Shown here piece after piece: positions 29,558 to 38,540 of a stretch of DNA of 64,000 bases. The stretch's first letter is position 1. The number at the start of each line of letters is the position of its first letter. The stretch lies in assembly GCF_030816195.1 (NCBI RefSeq), contig NZ_JAUSXS010000001.1, positions 1,697,501-1,761,500 of the forward strand, in the 5' to 3' direction. Made by a program: the position numbers and the translations under genes. The DNA comes from Pseudomonas sp. W4I3. GTDB lineage: Bacteria; Pseudomonadota; Gammaproteobacteria; Pseudomonadales; Pseudomonadaceae. Under the pieces are notes generated by a model. It worked only from the letters and a program-made list of their open reading frames with translations, was not told the origin of the DNA and did not search any database.

Positions 29558-30738
29558 CGGTCAGGCTCGCTGGCAGGGTGAAGCAGTGCGTGTACGCTGG
29601 GTGTGTCCAGGCGCAGCACTGCGAAGAGAGGCAGCAGGGTCAAGGCTGCGGCTATCGTGAAGGTTATGGCGAAAGAATCCAAGGCCGACAGCAAGGCGCT
29701 GAGGAGGGCGGCCCCCAGGCAGAAACTCACTTGCCGGTTGATGTTCCACAAGGCACTGGCGTGTCCCATGCGTTCGGCGGGGGTATCGAGAAAGGCCAGG
29801 GTTTGCGCGGTGCTGCTGCACAGGCTGCCGCCCAGGCCCATCAACGCATAGGCCGCAATTATCAGGGCGGGCTGGTTGAGCAGCAGGATACCGCTGCATT
29901 GCAGCGCCATGCCCGCCAGCAGCAGCGGTTTGGGGCCGCAGTGATTGAACGTCTTTTTACCGAGATAAATCGCCAGGGCCGAGGCCAGCGCCCATGGCAG
30001 CATCAGCGCACCAGTCTGGGTAGCGTCAAACCCTAGGCCGCGCACATACAGAATGGCGATCAGGCTGGTGCCGATGAATACGCCGGGAATGCACAGGTAA
30101 ACCAGCATGGCCACGCGCAGCATCGGGCTGGCGAGCGGTTTGATGAGACTGCCCAGCGCCAGGCGCGGGCGCATCGTCATGGGCACGTCAGGTTTTATCC
30201 ACAGCCACGCCAGCGCGAGGGTAATCAACGCCAGCGGCAGGTTGGCGTAGAAGATCCAGCGCCAGGACAGGCTGTCGACAATCACCCCGCCCAGCGCCGG
30301 CGACAATGCTGGCACCAGTAGCGCGACCGACATCACCCGCGCCGTCAGTTGGCTGCGCTGCGCCGCTGGAAAGTGTCGGTAGGCCATGGCTTGCCCCACG
30401 GGAATCAACAGGCCGCCGCCCAAGCCTTGCAGGGCGCGCCAGCCGATCAGGGCATCGATACTTGCGGCCTGGCCCACCAGCACCGACGCCCCGGCGAACA
30501 ACAGCAGGCTGATCGCGATCAATGTGCGTTCGCCCACGATCGCCGCCAGCCATACGCTCAACGGAATAATCAGCGTCAGCCCGAGCATGTAGGCGTTGCT
30601 GATCCAGGCCAGTTGCGTGACCGAGGCGTGCAGTTCGACGGCAATATCCGGGTAGGCGACGGTGGCGACAAACATGTTCACCAGGTCCAGGGCGAAGCCC
30701 AGTAAAAAGATCCAGGCGACTTTCGAGCGGTAGTTCAT
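29554..30738 (-). CDS. major facilitator superfamily exporter
   Basis: A 394-residue permease with about 12 hydrophobic segments. The N-terminal half carries the MFS motif region WLAAIVGERTLIAISLLLF, then WRALQGLGGGLLIPVGQAMA (motif B/C-like, typical of drug:H+ antiporters) and LLVPALSPALGGVIVDSLSW. It is most like the DHA1/Bcr-type drug exporters. The substrate is unknown. It is transcribed divergently from a LysR regulator with a 21-bp dyad between them, a classical regulator-exporter arrangement. Confidence 0.88.
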   Translation of the reverse strand: MNYRSKVAWIFLLGFALDLVNMFVATVAYPDIAVELHASVTQLAWISNAYMLGLTLIIPLSVWLAAIVGERTLIAISLLLFAGASVLVGQAASIDALIGWRALQGLGGGLLIPVGQAMAYRHFPAAQRSQLTARVMSVALLVPALSPALGGVIVDSLSWRWIFYANLPLALITLALAWLWIKPDVPMTMRPRLALGSLIKPLASPMLRVAMLVYLCIPGVFIGTSLIAILYVRGLGFDATQTGALMLPWALASALAIYLGKKTFNHCGPKPLLLAGMALQCSGILLLNQPALIIAAYALMGLGGSLCSSTAQTLAFLDTPAERMGHASALWNINRQVSFCLGAALLSALLSALDSFAITFTIAAALTLLPLFAVLRLDTPSVHALLHPASEPDR

Positions 30739-30813
30739 GAATGCGATCCTGCGAATGAAGCAGGCAGGGTAGGCGCGTTACCGGGCTTGGGATACGCCGG
30801 TTTGCCTGCTAGT

Positions 30814-30834
30814 TTGTCAAAAATATTTTGACAA
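30814..30834. promoter_or_regulatory. LysR-type operator between divergent MFS and lysR genes
   Basis: TTGTCAAAA and TTTTGACAA form a perfect 9-bp inverted repeat with a 3-nt centre and contain a T-N-A core as bound by LTTR proteins. It lies 15 nt upstream of the lysR ATG and just before its AGGAGG ribosome site, so it could control both the regulator and the divergent exporter. Confidence 0.65.
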
Positions 30835-30849
30835 AGGAGGTGGCCAGCC

Positions 30850-31707
30850 ATGGTCAGCCTGGATCGATTCGACACGTTCAAGGCTGTGGTCGAGGCGGGA
30901 TCACTTACCGCAGCAGCGGATTTGCTGGGGCAGACTCGCGCCGTGGTCAGCTTCAATCTCAAGCGCCTGGAAGCCGAACTCGGCGTTACCCTGCTCACGC
31001 GCAACACCCGCCAGTTGGCGCTGACTGACGCCGGTGAACGCTTCTATCTGCGCTGCACGCGCATGCTCGAAGAAGCACGCCTGGCGGTGGAAGAGGCCCG
31101 CAGCGAACATGCCCAGCTCAAAGGTACCCTGCGCATCACCACCACCGTCGAATATGCCCTGGCCGTGGTGGCCCCGGTGGTGGAAGCCTTTCGGCGCCTG
31201 CACCCGGACCTGAATATTCACTTATCCACCTCTTCCACCCACGCCGATCTGATTTCCGAGCGTTTTGACGTGGCGATTCGCCTGGGGCGCTTGCTGGACT
31301 CCAATCACCGCGCCGTGCAGTTGTCCACGTTCGAGGTGTTTGCCGTCGCGGCACCGCCGTTTGCCGGGGTGCACACCCTGGATGAGTTGGAGCAGGTGCC
31401 CAGGCTAGGCCATGGCCGGCTGACCGCGCTGAGCCTGACCGACCCGGCCGGCGTTGAGCATCTTTATCGTGCCGGCCCTTGCGCCTTGGTGGCCGACAGC
31501 GCAGCGGTCCTCCAGGCATTTGCCGTACGTGGCCACGGCGTGGCGATTCTGCCGCAATGGCTGGTGCAGCAAGATCTGGACGCGGGGCGGTTAGTGCGCG
31601 TACTGGCCGACCATCGATTCGCTGCCCAAGGGGTTTATGCGATGTATCCGGATACGCGGCACTTGCCGCTTAAAGTGCGGGCATTCATTGATTTCATGAA
31701 GGGCTAG
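30850..31707 (+). CDS. LysR-family transcriptional regulator
   Basis: A 285-residue LTTR starting at the ATG at 30850 behind a strong AAGGAGG site. The winged helix is DRFDTFKAVVEAGSLTAAAD with the recognition segment QTRAVVSFNLKRLEAELGVT. The effector domain begins LKGTLRITTTVEYALAVVAP. It is divergent from the MFS exporter gene and the likely regulator of that exporter and the SnoaL-like gene. Its last four bases overlap the stop of the convergent SDR gene. Confidence 0.92.
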   Translation: MVSLDRFDTFKAVVEAGSLTAAADLLGQTRAVVSFNLKRLEAELGVTLLTRNTRQLALTDAGERFYLRCTRMLEEARLAVEEARSEHAQLKGTLRITTTVEYALAVVAPVVEAFRRLHPDLNIHLSTSSTHADLISERFDVAIRLGRLLDSNHRAVQLSTFEVFAVAAPPFAGVHTLDELEQVPRLGHGRLTALSLTDPAGVEHLYRAGPCALVADSAAVLQAFAVRGHGVAILPQWLVQQDLDAGRLVRVLADHRFAAQGVYAMYPDTRHLPLKVRAFIDFMKG

Positions 31708-32516
31708 AGGCGACCACCCAAGCCAAAGCGCTTCTTCAACACCGTCTCCAGCAATGCCTTGGGCAACAGCGCCGCCATCAACGGCAAGGCCCGGCTGCCA
31801 TTGCCCGAGCGCAACAGGCGCGGTGGCTGCCGGCGTTGCACGGCCTTGAGCACGTCGGCGGCAAACTCGCTGGCCGGAGTGGGTTTGTCCTGGGAGGCCT
31901 GGCTGCGCGCACGAATGCCTTCGCGCAGCGGCCACCAGGGTGATTTTTCGTTGATCAACAGCTCGGCCTGGGCGCCGGCATTTTTGGCAAAGTGGGTATT
32001 GATTGCGCCTGGCTGCACTTCCAGCACGCGCACGCCAAACGGGGCCAGCTCCATGCGCAGTGCGTCGCTCAATGCATGCACAGCGGCTTTCGACGCGCAG
32101 TAGGCCCCGGCGAACGGGGTGACCAATACGCCGGAGACGCTGCCGATATTCACCACCAGGCCTCTGCTGCGACGCAACGCGGGAAACAGTGCCTGTGTCA
32201 CGCCGACGATGGAAAACACATTGGTCTCGAACTGGCGTTGCATCGCCTCGGTGCCGCCGTCGAGCAGCGGGCCCATGGCGCCGTAGCCGGCGTTGTTGAC
32301 CAGTACATTCAGCTCGCCCAATTGATCGGCCAGGCGCTGCAAGGCAGCAGGGTCATTGACGTCCAGTTGCACGGCGTTGAAGCCTGCGGCGGCGAGGGCG
32401 GCGACGTCCTCGGTGCGGCGGGCGCTGGCCCACACGTCATAGCCTGCGGCCTTGAAGGCGTCGGCCAGCGCGCGGCCGATGCCGCTGGAACAACCGGTGA
32501 TCAGTACGTTGGGCAT
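31704..32516 (-). CDS. short-chain dehydrogenase/reductase
   Basis: Classical SDR of 270 residues. The NAD(P)-binding motif TGCSSGIGRAL, the NNAG motif in LVNNAGYG, the catalytic Ser region NIGSVSG and the YCASK active-site motif are intact. The substrate is unknown; such enzymes act on ketones or steroids and fatty alcohols. A C-terminal hydrophobic stretch (ALPLMAALLPKALLETVLKK) could associate with membranes. It is convergent with the LysR gene (4-nt overlap) and follows the small membrane-protein gene by 14 nt, probably in one unit. Confidence 0.9.
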   Translation of the reverse strand: MPNVLITGCSSGIGRALADAFKAAGYDVWASARRTEDVAALAAAGFNAVQLDVNDPAALQRLADQLGELNVLVNNAGYGAMGPLLDGGTEAMQRQFETNVFSIVGVTQALFPALRRSRGLVVNIGSVSGVLVTPFAGAYCASKAAVHALSDALRMELAPFGVRVLEVQPGAINTHFAKNAGAQAELLINEKSPWWPLREGIRARSQASQDKPTPASEFAADVLKAVQRRQPPRLLRSGNGSRALPLMAALLPKALLETVLKKRFGLGGRL

Positions 32517-32530
32517 GGATCAATCCTTTG

Positions 32531-32995
32531 TCAGTCCGAGAAGCTGCCTTGCAGGTGCTCGGCACGAAATTCCAGGGTTTGTGGGCGGTAGCCTTGGCGC
32601 AAGGGTGGGGCGGGCAGGCAGTCGTCCCAGGTGGCGCCGGCCTGCAGCTCGCCGGGGCCGCGGTAGCGCGGGGCAGCATAGACGTTATCGGCCAGGTTCA
32701 CCGTGTCGCCCGGCGCGTAGGCGGCGACGCGCCAGCGCAGTTCGGTGAGGGGCACGTCGTTGCCGTTGTTCAGGGTCAGCTTGAGCGGCCTGTCAGCCGG
32801 GCATTCCTGCGGGGCATAGGTGATGCGCAGTTCCAGGCGGGCCAGTTGCGCGGCTTCGCGGTTATCCAGCCAGACCACCCAAACGGCGACGCACGCCAAG
32901 CCCGCCAACGCGGCCAGGGAGACCGGCAAGGCCTTGGCCGGATACCGCAACAGCAGGACCAGCCAGGTGATGATCAGGAGAACGCCGAAAAACAT
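32531..32995 (-). CDS. conserved hypothetical membrane protein
   Basis: A 154-residue protein with two N-terminal membrane spans (MFFGVLLIITWLVLLLRYP and LAALAGLACVAVWVVWL), followed by a soluble domain of about 100 residues with two conserved-looking cysteines (QECPAD and WDDCLPAP). I start at the ATG at 32995 with GAGGTGG upstream; a GTG nine bases earlier is possible. The soluble part (LKLTLNNGNDVPLTELRWRV) looks like an immunoglobulin-like beta-sandwich outside the membrane. Function unknown. It is probably co-transcribed with the SDR gene. Confidence 0.7.
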   Translation of the reverse strand: MFFGVLLIITWLVLLLRYPAKALPVSLAALAGLACVAVWVVWLDNREAAQLARLELRITYAPQECPADRPLKLTLNNGNDVPLTELRWRVAAYAPGDTVNLADNVYAAPRYRGPGELQAGATWDDCLPAPPLRQGYRPQTLEFRAEHLQGSFSD

Positions 32996-33082
32996 GGTGA
33001 CCACCTCGAATAGGGAATGAGCATCCTAACGTAAGCGTAGGTGGGATGGGTTACCTTGAGAGGGGTGTTGATTGGGCTGACG

Positions 33083-33157
33083 CTATCGGGAGCAAGCCCC
33101 CTCCCACATTTGAATGTGTTCACAAACCCAAGGTGGGAGGGGGCTTGCCCCCGATGG
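33083..33157. repeat. REP pair in divergent orientation
   Basis: Two REP arms are present in the reverse of the usual REPIN order: CTATCGGGAGCAAGCCCCCT first and GGGAGGGGGCTTGCCCCCGA second, with the TCCCACA/GTGGGAG ends facing inwards. It looks like the right arm of one REPIN next to the left arm of another. Confidence 0.8.
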
Positions 33158-33185
33158 GCCCTCACAGCCAGCGAAAACCCCAAAC

Positions 33186-33243
33186 AAAAAGCCCCCACCC
33201 AACCCACTGCGGATAGGGGACGCAATGGGCTGGGTGAGGGCTT
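33186..33243 (-). terminator. terminator of the alginate operon
   Basis: On the minus strand AAGCCCTCACCCAGCCCATT pairs with the inverse AGTGGGTTGGGTGGGGGCTT, followed by TTTTTG. This long stem-loop lies 15 nt after the algA stop and is the expected end of the alginate transcript. Confidence 0.88.
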
Positions 33244-33257
33244 CTTGTACGACTGTT

Positions 33258-34709
33258 TTACTGCGCGATAGTTTTCACCGAAACACCACGCTCAATCGGC
33301 GTCGAGCGACCGTAGATATCTTCGAACCGCTCGATATCGTCTTCGCCCAGGTAGCTGCCCGATTGCACTTCGATGATTTCCAACGGGATCTTGCCCGGGT
33401 TGCGCAGGCGGTGCACCGAGGCAATCGGGATGTAGGTGGACTGGTTCTCGCACAGCAGGAACACGTTGTCGTCGCAGGTCACTTCAGCCGTGCCGCTGAC
33501 CACGATCCAGTGTTCGGCGCGGTGGTGGTGCATCTGCAGCGACAGGCAGGCGCCAGGCTTGACCGAGATGTGCTTGACCTGGAACCGCCCGCCCATGTCC
33601 ACCGAGTCGTAGGAGCCCCACGGACGGTAGACTTCGCAGTGGTTCTGGGTCTCGCTGCGGCCCTGTTCGTTGAGGGTGTTGACCATCTGCTTGACGCCCT
33701 GGACCTTGTCCTTGTGGGCAATCATCATCGCGTCCTTGGTTTCCACCACCACGATGTTGTCCAGGCCGATCACCGAGACCAGCTTGCCGTTGCCGTGCAC
33801 CATGCAGTTGCGGCTGTCCTGGATGACCACGTCACCTTTGCTCACGTTGCCGTTGGCGTCCTTGTCGTTGACCGCCCACAGCGAGGCCCAGCAACCCACG
33901 TCGCTCCAGCCGGCGCTCAGTGGAACAACGCAGGCGCGTTGGGTTTTTTCCATCACGGCGTAGTCGATGGAGTTGTCCGGGCAGCAGGCGAAGGTGGCTT
34001 CGTCGAAGGTCACGGTGTCGGCGGTCTGCTCGCTGCGCTCCAGGGTCAGTACGCAGGTGTCGTAGATGTCCGGGTCGTGCTTTTTCAGCTCTTCCAGGAA
34101 ACGGCTGGCGCGGAACAGGAACATGCCGCTGTTCCAGAAATAGCCGCCGCTTTTGACGAACTCGACGGCGCGTTTTTCATCGGGCTTTTCCACGAACTGC
34201 TGCACGCGGCTCACGCCTTCAGGCAGCAGCGAATCGTTGGTGGACTTGATGTAGCCGTAGCCGGTTTCCGGACGCGTGGCCGGTACGCCGAACAGCACCA
34301 TTTCGCCGCGCTCGGCGGCCACGGTGGCCAGGGCCAGGGCGCGTTGCAGGGCTTTCTGGTCGTCGATCACGTGGTCGGCCGGCAGCACCAGCATCAACTC
34401 GTCACGGCCTTCGTTGACCAGCATCATCGCCGTCAGGGCCACGGCCGGCGCGGTGTTGCGGCCAAACGGTTCCATCAGGATGCGTTGGCATTCAAGCTTA
34501 CGCGCGCTCAGCTGTTCATTGACGATGAAGCGGTGGTCCTTGTTGCAGACCACGATCGGGGCGTCCATGCCTTCGAACACCAGGCGCTCCAGGGTTTGCT
34601 GGAACAGTGTGTGCTCGCCGGTCAGGGCCAGGAATTGCTTGGGGAACTGTTTGCGGGAAAGCGGCCAAAGACGTGAGCCGCTACCACCGGAAAGGATTAC
34701 TGGGATCAT
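33258..34709 (-). CDS. algA: mannose-6-phosphate isomerase / mannose-1-phosphate guanylyltransferase AlgA
   Basis: Bifunctional enzyme of 483 residues supplying GDP-mannose, the alginate precursor. The N-terminal nucleotidyltransferase has the signature GGSGSRLWPLSRKQFPKQF; the C-terminal cupin carries the isomerase part (HRLRNPGKIPLEIIEVQSGS and EHWIVVSGTAEV). It is the last gene of the alginate operon, preceded by a 222-nt gap containing a REPIN and followed by a terminator. A GGAG site precedes the ATG. Confidence 0.97.
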   Translation of the reverse strand: MIPVILSGGSGSRLWPLSRKQFPKQFLALTGEHTLFQQTLERLVFEGMDAPIVVCNKDHRFIVNEQLSARKLECQRILMEPFGRNTAPAVALTAMMLVNEGRDELMLVLPADHVIDDQKALQRALALATVAAERGEMVLFGVPATRPETGYGYIKSTNDSLLPEGVSRVQQFVEKPDEKRAVEFVKSGGYFWNSGMFLFRASRFLEELKKHDPDIYDTCVLTLERSEQTADTVTFDEATFACCPDNSIDYAVMEKTQRACVVPLSAGWSDVGCWASLWAVNDKDANGNVSKGDVVIQDSRNCMVHGNGKLVSVIGLDNIVVVETKDAMMIAHKDKVQGVKQMVNTLNEQGRSETQNHCEVYRPWGSYDSVDMGGRFQVKHISVKPGACLSLQMHHHRAEHWIVVSGTAEVTCDDNVFLLCENQSTYIPIASVHRLRNPGKIPLEIIEVQSGSYLGEDDIERFEDIYGRSTPIERGVSVKTIAQ

Positions 34710-34803
34710 GGGTGTTTCTCCTTGAATCAGTTTGGGTCAGAGCTACGAAGGTTTGTCGTTTCACTCTTGTTTTTGTCTCGGTCCGAACCGGCGCCTCGAT
34801 CCC

Positions 34804-34905
34804 CTGTAGGAGCGAGCTTGCTCGCGAAAAACCTGAGAGCACCGCGATAAACCAGAAGCGCTGCGTCATCATTGACGTTCTTCGCGGGCAAGCCCGCTCG
34901 TACAG
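34804..34905. repeat. REPIN, GTAGGAGCGAGC type, between algF and algA
   Basis: CTGTAGGAGCGAGCTTGCTC at the left and the inverse GCGGGCAAGCCCGCTCGTAC at the right, with an inner spacer. It sits inside the alginate operon transcript, 27 nt after the algF stop. Confidence 0.9.
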
Positions 34906-34931
34906 TAGATTGCGTTCAGTTCGGGAAATAT

Positions 34932-35590
34932 TCAGCGGGTCGATACCGGGCGTTTCACCCAGACTGGCGACAGGCTCGAACCGGAACCGGTGACATACAG
35001 CACCGCTGCTTCACCACGTTCCAACGCAACCGGCTTCACATCGCCGACTTTCTTGTCACCGTCATACAACGCCAGGCTGACCTTCACCGGGTTGATTTCA
35101 CGTTCGCCACGGCCTTTGGCGGCTACCGACTTGACCACGTCGGTCTTGCCGTCAGCGGTTTTCAGGGTGAGGGCCTTGTCGCTGAGGTTCTGCACCCGCA
35201 CCAGGGATTTCTGCTTGTTCTTGAACGGCGGCTCTTCGATCAGTTGCGGCTGGCCGCTGCCGTTGTTGACCAAGGTGTAGTAATGATCGGCGGCGAGCTT
35301 GACCGGCACGGTCTGGCTGCCGACCTTGGCGCTGTAGTCACCGCCCGGCATGAAGCTGAAGTCGCTGCTGGCCAGTGGCGCGACGTCGCTGAGGTTGGTG
35401 CTGCCGACGGTGGCGCTGACTTCCTGGTTGCTGGCGTTGTAGATGCGCACGAAGCTCGAACCTTTTGGCGCGCGGTCGGGCCGTAGAGCGCGGCGTCACC
35501 ACCGGCGAAGGCGGACATCGATACGAAGCTCAGGCCGGCGGCGATAGCCAGGGTCTTGGCGAGACGACGAGGAGTTGTAGTGAAAGTCAT
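34932..35590 (-). pseudogene. algF: alginate O-acetylation protein AlgF, frameshifted
   Basis: Periplasmic protein needed, with AlgI, AlgJ and AlgX, for O-acetylation of alginate. The start at 35590 (MTFTTTPRRLAKTLAIAAG) gives a signal peptide ending SAFA and a mature start GGDAALYGPTA. The frame then fails near 35466-35473; the rest (RIYNASNQEVSATVGSTNLS to the end) continues in another frame. Removing two bases from the GCGCGC run restores 218 residues, the family's normal length. The second part is fully conserved in appearance, so the lesion is recent or a sequence error. It starts 16 nt after algJ. Confidence 0.88.
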
Positions 35591-35606
35591 GTGAGTTACC
35601 TCTCTT

Positions 35607-36779
35607 TCAGTTTTGCGCCCGGTCGGGCGTCTCGGATTTAGGGGTGTTGCTTGCCATGTTTTGTTGGCGCGAACCGGCTTGTTTAAGCTGCGCAACCCAG
35701 GCTGGGTCGGCATCACCGATTTCGTTGTTGATGGGCAGATAGCGTTCAGGGAACTCCCAGATCAGCACCTGTGGCGGGCTGTTCTTGAAGTCGTCACTTT
35801 TCAGGTAGCTGAGCATCGGCAGGATCGGGCCGTGGCCGTCTTCGGCGTAGCTCACCACGTCGCTGCCCAGGGCTTGCTTGAGGGCGCCGACGAAGTTCCA
35901 GTTAGGGTTGGCGCTGTAGCTGGTGCCGACCAGCGCAACCGGAGTTTCGCTGTCGCTGAACAGCGCGTCGTCGCCCTGGGCTTGGGCCAGGTGGGTGACG
36001 CGTTTTTCCAGCGGCTCTTTAGGCGGCATCAGGTTTTCGAACAGCGGGTCCAGCGGCAGGAACAGACGCAGGTCGCCTTTATGCGGTTCGGTCTTTTCCG
36101 CTTCGGTGACAAAGCGCTGGGGCTCGCCGCTGAGCGGGGTCTTGTCGGCAATCACCTTGGCCAGTTGCTTGGCGGCGATTTCGGCACCGTCCGGGGTCCA
36201 GTGGGTGTCGGTGCGCAGGAACACTTGCTTGCCGCTCAGCTTGGCCTGTTGCAACGGGCCGAGCAGGTCAGGGGCAATGATCTTGTCCGCCGCAACACGG
36301 GCATGGAAGTCCTGGTACAGGTCGGCGTGGATGCTCGCCGGTTTCACTTCACCCAAATGCTCCGGATACAGACGCACCTTGGCCGGCACGATCGCCATCA
36401 CCAGCTGGATGCCCTGGGCCTTGAGCTTCTGGCGCACGCCTTCGACCAGCGCGTAATTGCCTTGCAGGTTCTGGTCTTCGTTGACGGCGGGGTTGAACTC
36501 TTCGTCGCTGTACAACCAGTGATCGCGGCCCAGCACCACGCCAGGGCGGCCTTCATTGAACAGCTTGTAGTCCAGCGCCGCCCACAGGTTGGTGCCCAGG
36601 CGCTTGATCGGGAACTCGTCGTCGTAATGGGTCTCGACGGCTTTGGTCCAGCGGCCGTTGAGCACCGTTGCATCGGCATTGGTGCTGAAGCCGAAGAAAC
36701 TGCGCAGCGACCAGGCCCCCAGTGCCAACAGCAGCACCAGGAACAGGGCGATATAGAGGACGCGTAATGAACGGGTCAT
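35607..36779 (-). CDS. algJ: alginate O-acetyltransferase AlgJ
   Basis: Periplasmic, membrane-anchored SGNH-like acetyltransferase of 390 residues. An N-terminal anchor (VLYIALFLVLLLALGAWSL) precedes the catalytic domain. The catalytic Asp-His pair lies in RTDTHWTPDGAE and the nucleophile Ser in VGTSYSANP. It acts with AlgI and AlgF to acetylate mannuronate residues. It is 11 nt downstream of algI and 16 nt upstream of algF. Confidence 0.95.
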   Translation of the reverse strand: MTRSLRVLYIALFLVLLLALGAWSLRSFFGFSTNADATVLNGRWTKAVETHYDDEFPIKRLGTNLWAALDYKLFNEGRPGVVLGRDHWLYSDEEFNPAVNEDQNLQGNYALVEGVRQKLKAQGIQLVMAIVPAKVRLYPEHLGEVKPASIHADLYQDFHARVAADKIIAPDLLGPLQQAKLSGKQVFLRTDTHWTPDGAEIAAKQLAKVIADKTPLSGEPQRFVTEAEKTEPHKGDLRLFLPLDPLFENLMPPKEPLEKRVTHLAQAQGDDALFSDSETPVALVGTSYSANPNWNFVGALKQALGSDVVSYAEDGHGPILPMLSYLKSDDFKNSPPQVLIWEFPERYLPINNEIGDADPAWVAQLKQAGSRQQNMASNTPKSETPDRAQN

Positions 36780-36790
36780 GGTCGGCTCCC

Positions 36791-38323
36791 TCAGAATTGG
36801 AAGTAAAGGAACGGCGAGAAGCTCTGCGCCGACAGTTTCAGGATCGAGGCCACGAACAGCAGCAGCACCGCGGCGCGCATGGCGTAGCGTGGCCAGTCAG
36901 CGGTCCAGTAGGCCGGTTGCACGGCGGCGTCGCGGCCTACCGTGAAGCCAGGCTGGTGGATGCTGCCGGGGTTGTCGCCCGGTACGGCCTTGATCAGGCT
37001 CGGATCGGCCGGCTTGGTCTTTTCGGCAGGGCGATTGGTGTAGAAGTCGCGCAGGCCGAAGAACGCCAGCGTTGCGTAGGCCACCACCAGGGTCGCCACT
37101 TGCAGGCCAGTGAGATTGGCGCGGTTGAGTTCCGACAGCGACCACTCGCCAAAGCTGAACATCGCACCGTACATACGCCCGGCGACGTGCAGGTTTTCGG
37201 CGCGGAAGATCACCCAGCCCATCACCACCAGCAGGAAGGTGAAGGCCCAGCGCAGCACATTGAAGCTGCGCGGCGCGGTGTTCAGGCCGATGGCTTTTTC
37301 AATCGCCAGCCACATGCCGTGCCAGGCGCCCCACACGATGTAGGTGATGTTGGCGCCGTGCCACAGGCCACCGAGCAGCATGGTCAGAAACAGGTTGCGG
37401 TAGGTGGTCAGCGTGCCTTTGCGGTTGCCGCCCAGGGTGATGTACAGGTAGTCGCGCAGCCAGGTCGACAGGCTGATGTGCCAGCGGCGCCAGAACTCGG
37501 TGATCGACTGGCTGATGTACGGCTGCTTGAAGTTTTCCATGAAGCGAAAACCCATCATCAAGCCCAGGCCGATGGCCATGTCGCTGTAGCCGGAGAAGTC
37601 GAAGTACAGCTGTGCGGTGTAGGCCAGCGCGCCGAGCCAGGCATCGCCCGTCGTCGGGTCTTGCAGGGCGAAGCAATGGTCTGCCACTACCGCCAGGGTG
37701 TCGGCGATGAAGACCTTCTTGATAAAGCCCTGCATGAACCGCGTGCAGCCCTCGGAGAACTTGTCGAGGGTGTGGGTGCGGTTGTTGAACTGGTCGGCCA
37801 GGTCACGGAAACGCAACACAGGGCCGGCGATCAGGTGCGGGAAGATCGCCACGAACGCCGCGAAGTCGATCAGGTTGCGAGTTGCCGGCGTATCGCCACG
37901 GTACACGTCGATGATGTAGCTGATGGACTCGAAGATGTAGAACGAGATACCGATCGGCAACAGCACGTGGGTGAGAATGAACGGCTCAAGGCCAGCCGAC
38001 TTCATCATGACGTTGATGCTGTCGACGCCGAAGTTGGCGTACTTGAAGTAGCCGAGGATGCACAGGTCGACGGCCACGCCAAGCAGCAGCCAGCGCTGGG
38101 CCGGCTTGGTGCGCACGCCCGCCGCACCGACCTTGAGGCCGATCCAGTAATTCCACAGCGTGACGGCCGCGAACAGCGCCAGGAAGTCCACTCGCCACCA
38201 GGCGTAGAACACGTAGCTGGCAATCAGCAGCAGCAGATTGCGATAGCGTTGCCCGCTCAAGTAGTACAAGCCGAGAAAGATCGGCAAGAACAGAAACAGG
38301 AACACATTGGACGAGAAAACCAT
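36791..38323 (-). CDS. algI: MBOAT-family alginate O-acetylation protein AlgI
   Basis: Polytopic inner-membrane protein of 510 residues that moves acetyl groups to the periplasm for AlgJ and AlgX. The ATG at 38323 (MVFSSNVFLFLFLPIF) is the family start; the frame is open for eight codons upstream. About ten membrane spans are visible. The MBOAT segment LLGGLWHGANITYIVWGAWH carries the catalytic histidine region, and FWRRWHISLSTWLRDYLY is the second conserved block. A 217-nt gap with a C-rich run and a REPIN separates it from algL. Confidence 0.95.
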   Translation of the reverse strand: MVFSSNVFLFLFLPIFLGLYYLSGQRYRNLLLLIASYVFYAWWRVDFLALFAAVTLWNYWIGLKVGAAGVRTKPAQRWLLLGVAVDLCILGYFKYANFGVDSINVMMKSAGLEPFILTHVLLPIGISFYIFESISYIIDVYRGDTPATRNLIDFAAFVAIFPHLIAGPVLRFRDLADQFNNRTHTLDKFSEGCTRFMQGFIKKVFIADTLAVVADHCFALQDPTTGDAWLGALAYTAQLYFDFSGYSDMAIGLGLMMGFRFMENFKQPYISQSITEFWRRWHISLSTWLRDYLYITLGGNRKGTLTTYRNLFLTMLLGGLWHGANITYIVWGAWHGMWLAIEKAIGLNTAPRSFNVLRWAFTFLLVVMGWVIFRAENLHVAGRMYGAMFSFGEWSLSELNRANLTGLQVATLVVAYATLAFFGLRDFYTNRPAEKTKPADPSLIKAVPGDNPGSIHQPGFTVGRDAAVQPAYWTADWPRYAMRAAVLLLFVASILKLSAQSFSPFLYFQF

Positions 38324-38432
38324 CCCGATCTCTCCATGTTTAACCAACAGTCAAGGGCCAGAGCCCCCCCAAACCCCCCCACGATTTCGGGGGAGGGCGG
38401 TACAACATTCCTACTGACGAAACCGGCTTCAA

Positions 38433-38523
38433 ATGTGGGAGGGGGCTTGCCCCCGATAGCGGTGTGTCATTCAACACAGATGGCGACTGTTACACCGCCA
38501 TCGGGGGCAAGCCCCCTCCCACA
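38433..38523. repeat. REPIN, TGTGGGAGGGGGC type, between algL and algI
   Basis: Inverted pair GGGAGGGGGCTTGCCCCCGA and its inverse around a spacer, 17 nt after the algL stop and inside the alginate operon. Next to it, 38368-38400, is a separate C-run/G-run stretch that can also fold. Confidence 0.92.
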
Positions 38524-38540
38524 GTTTTAACCGTGTCTCG

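Noticed and set aside
36722..38530. 602-codon open frame on the + strand
   Set aside because: Antisense to algI and running into a REPIN; composition artefact.
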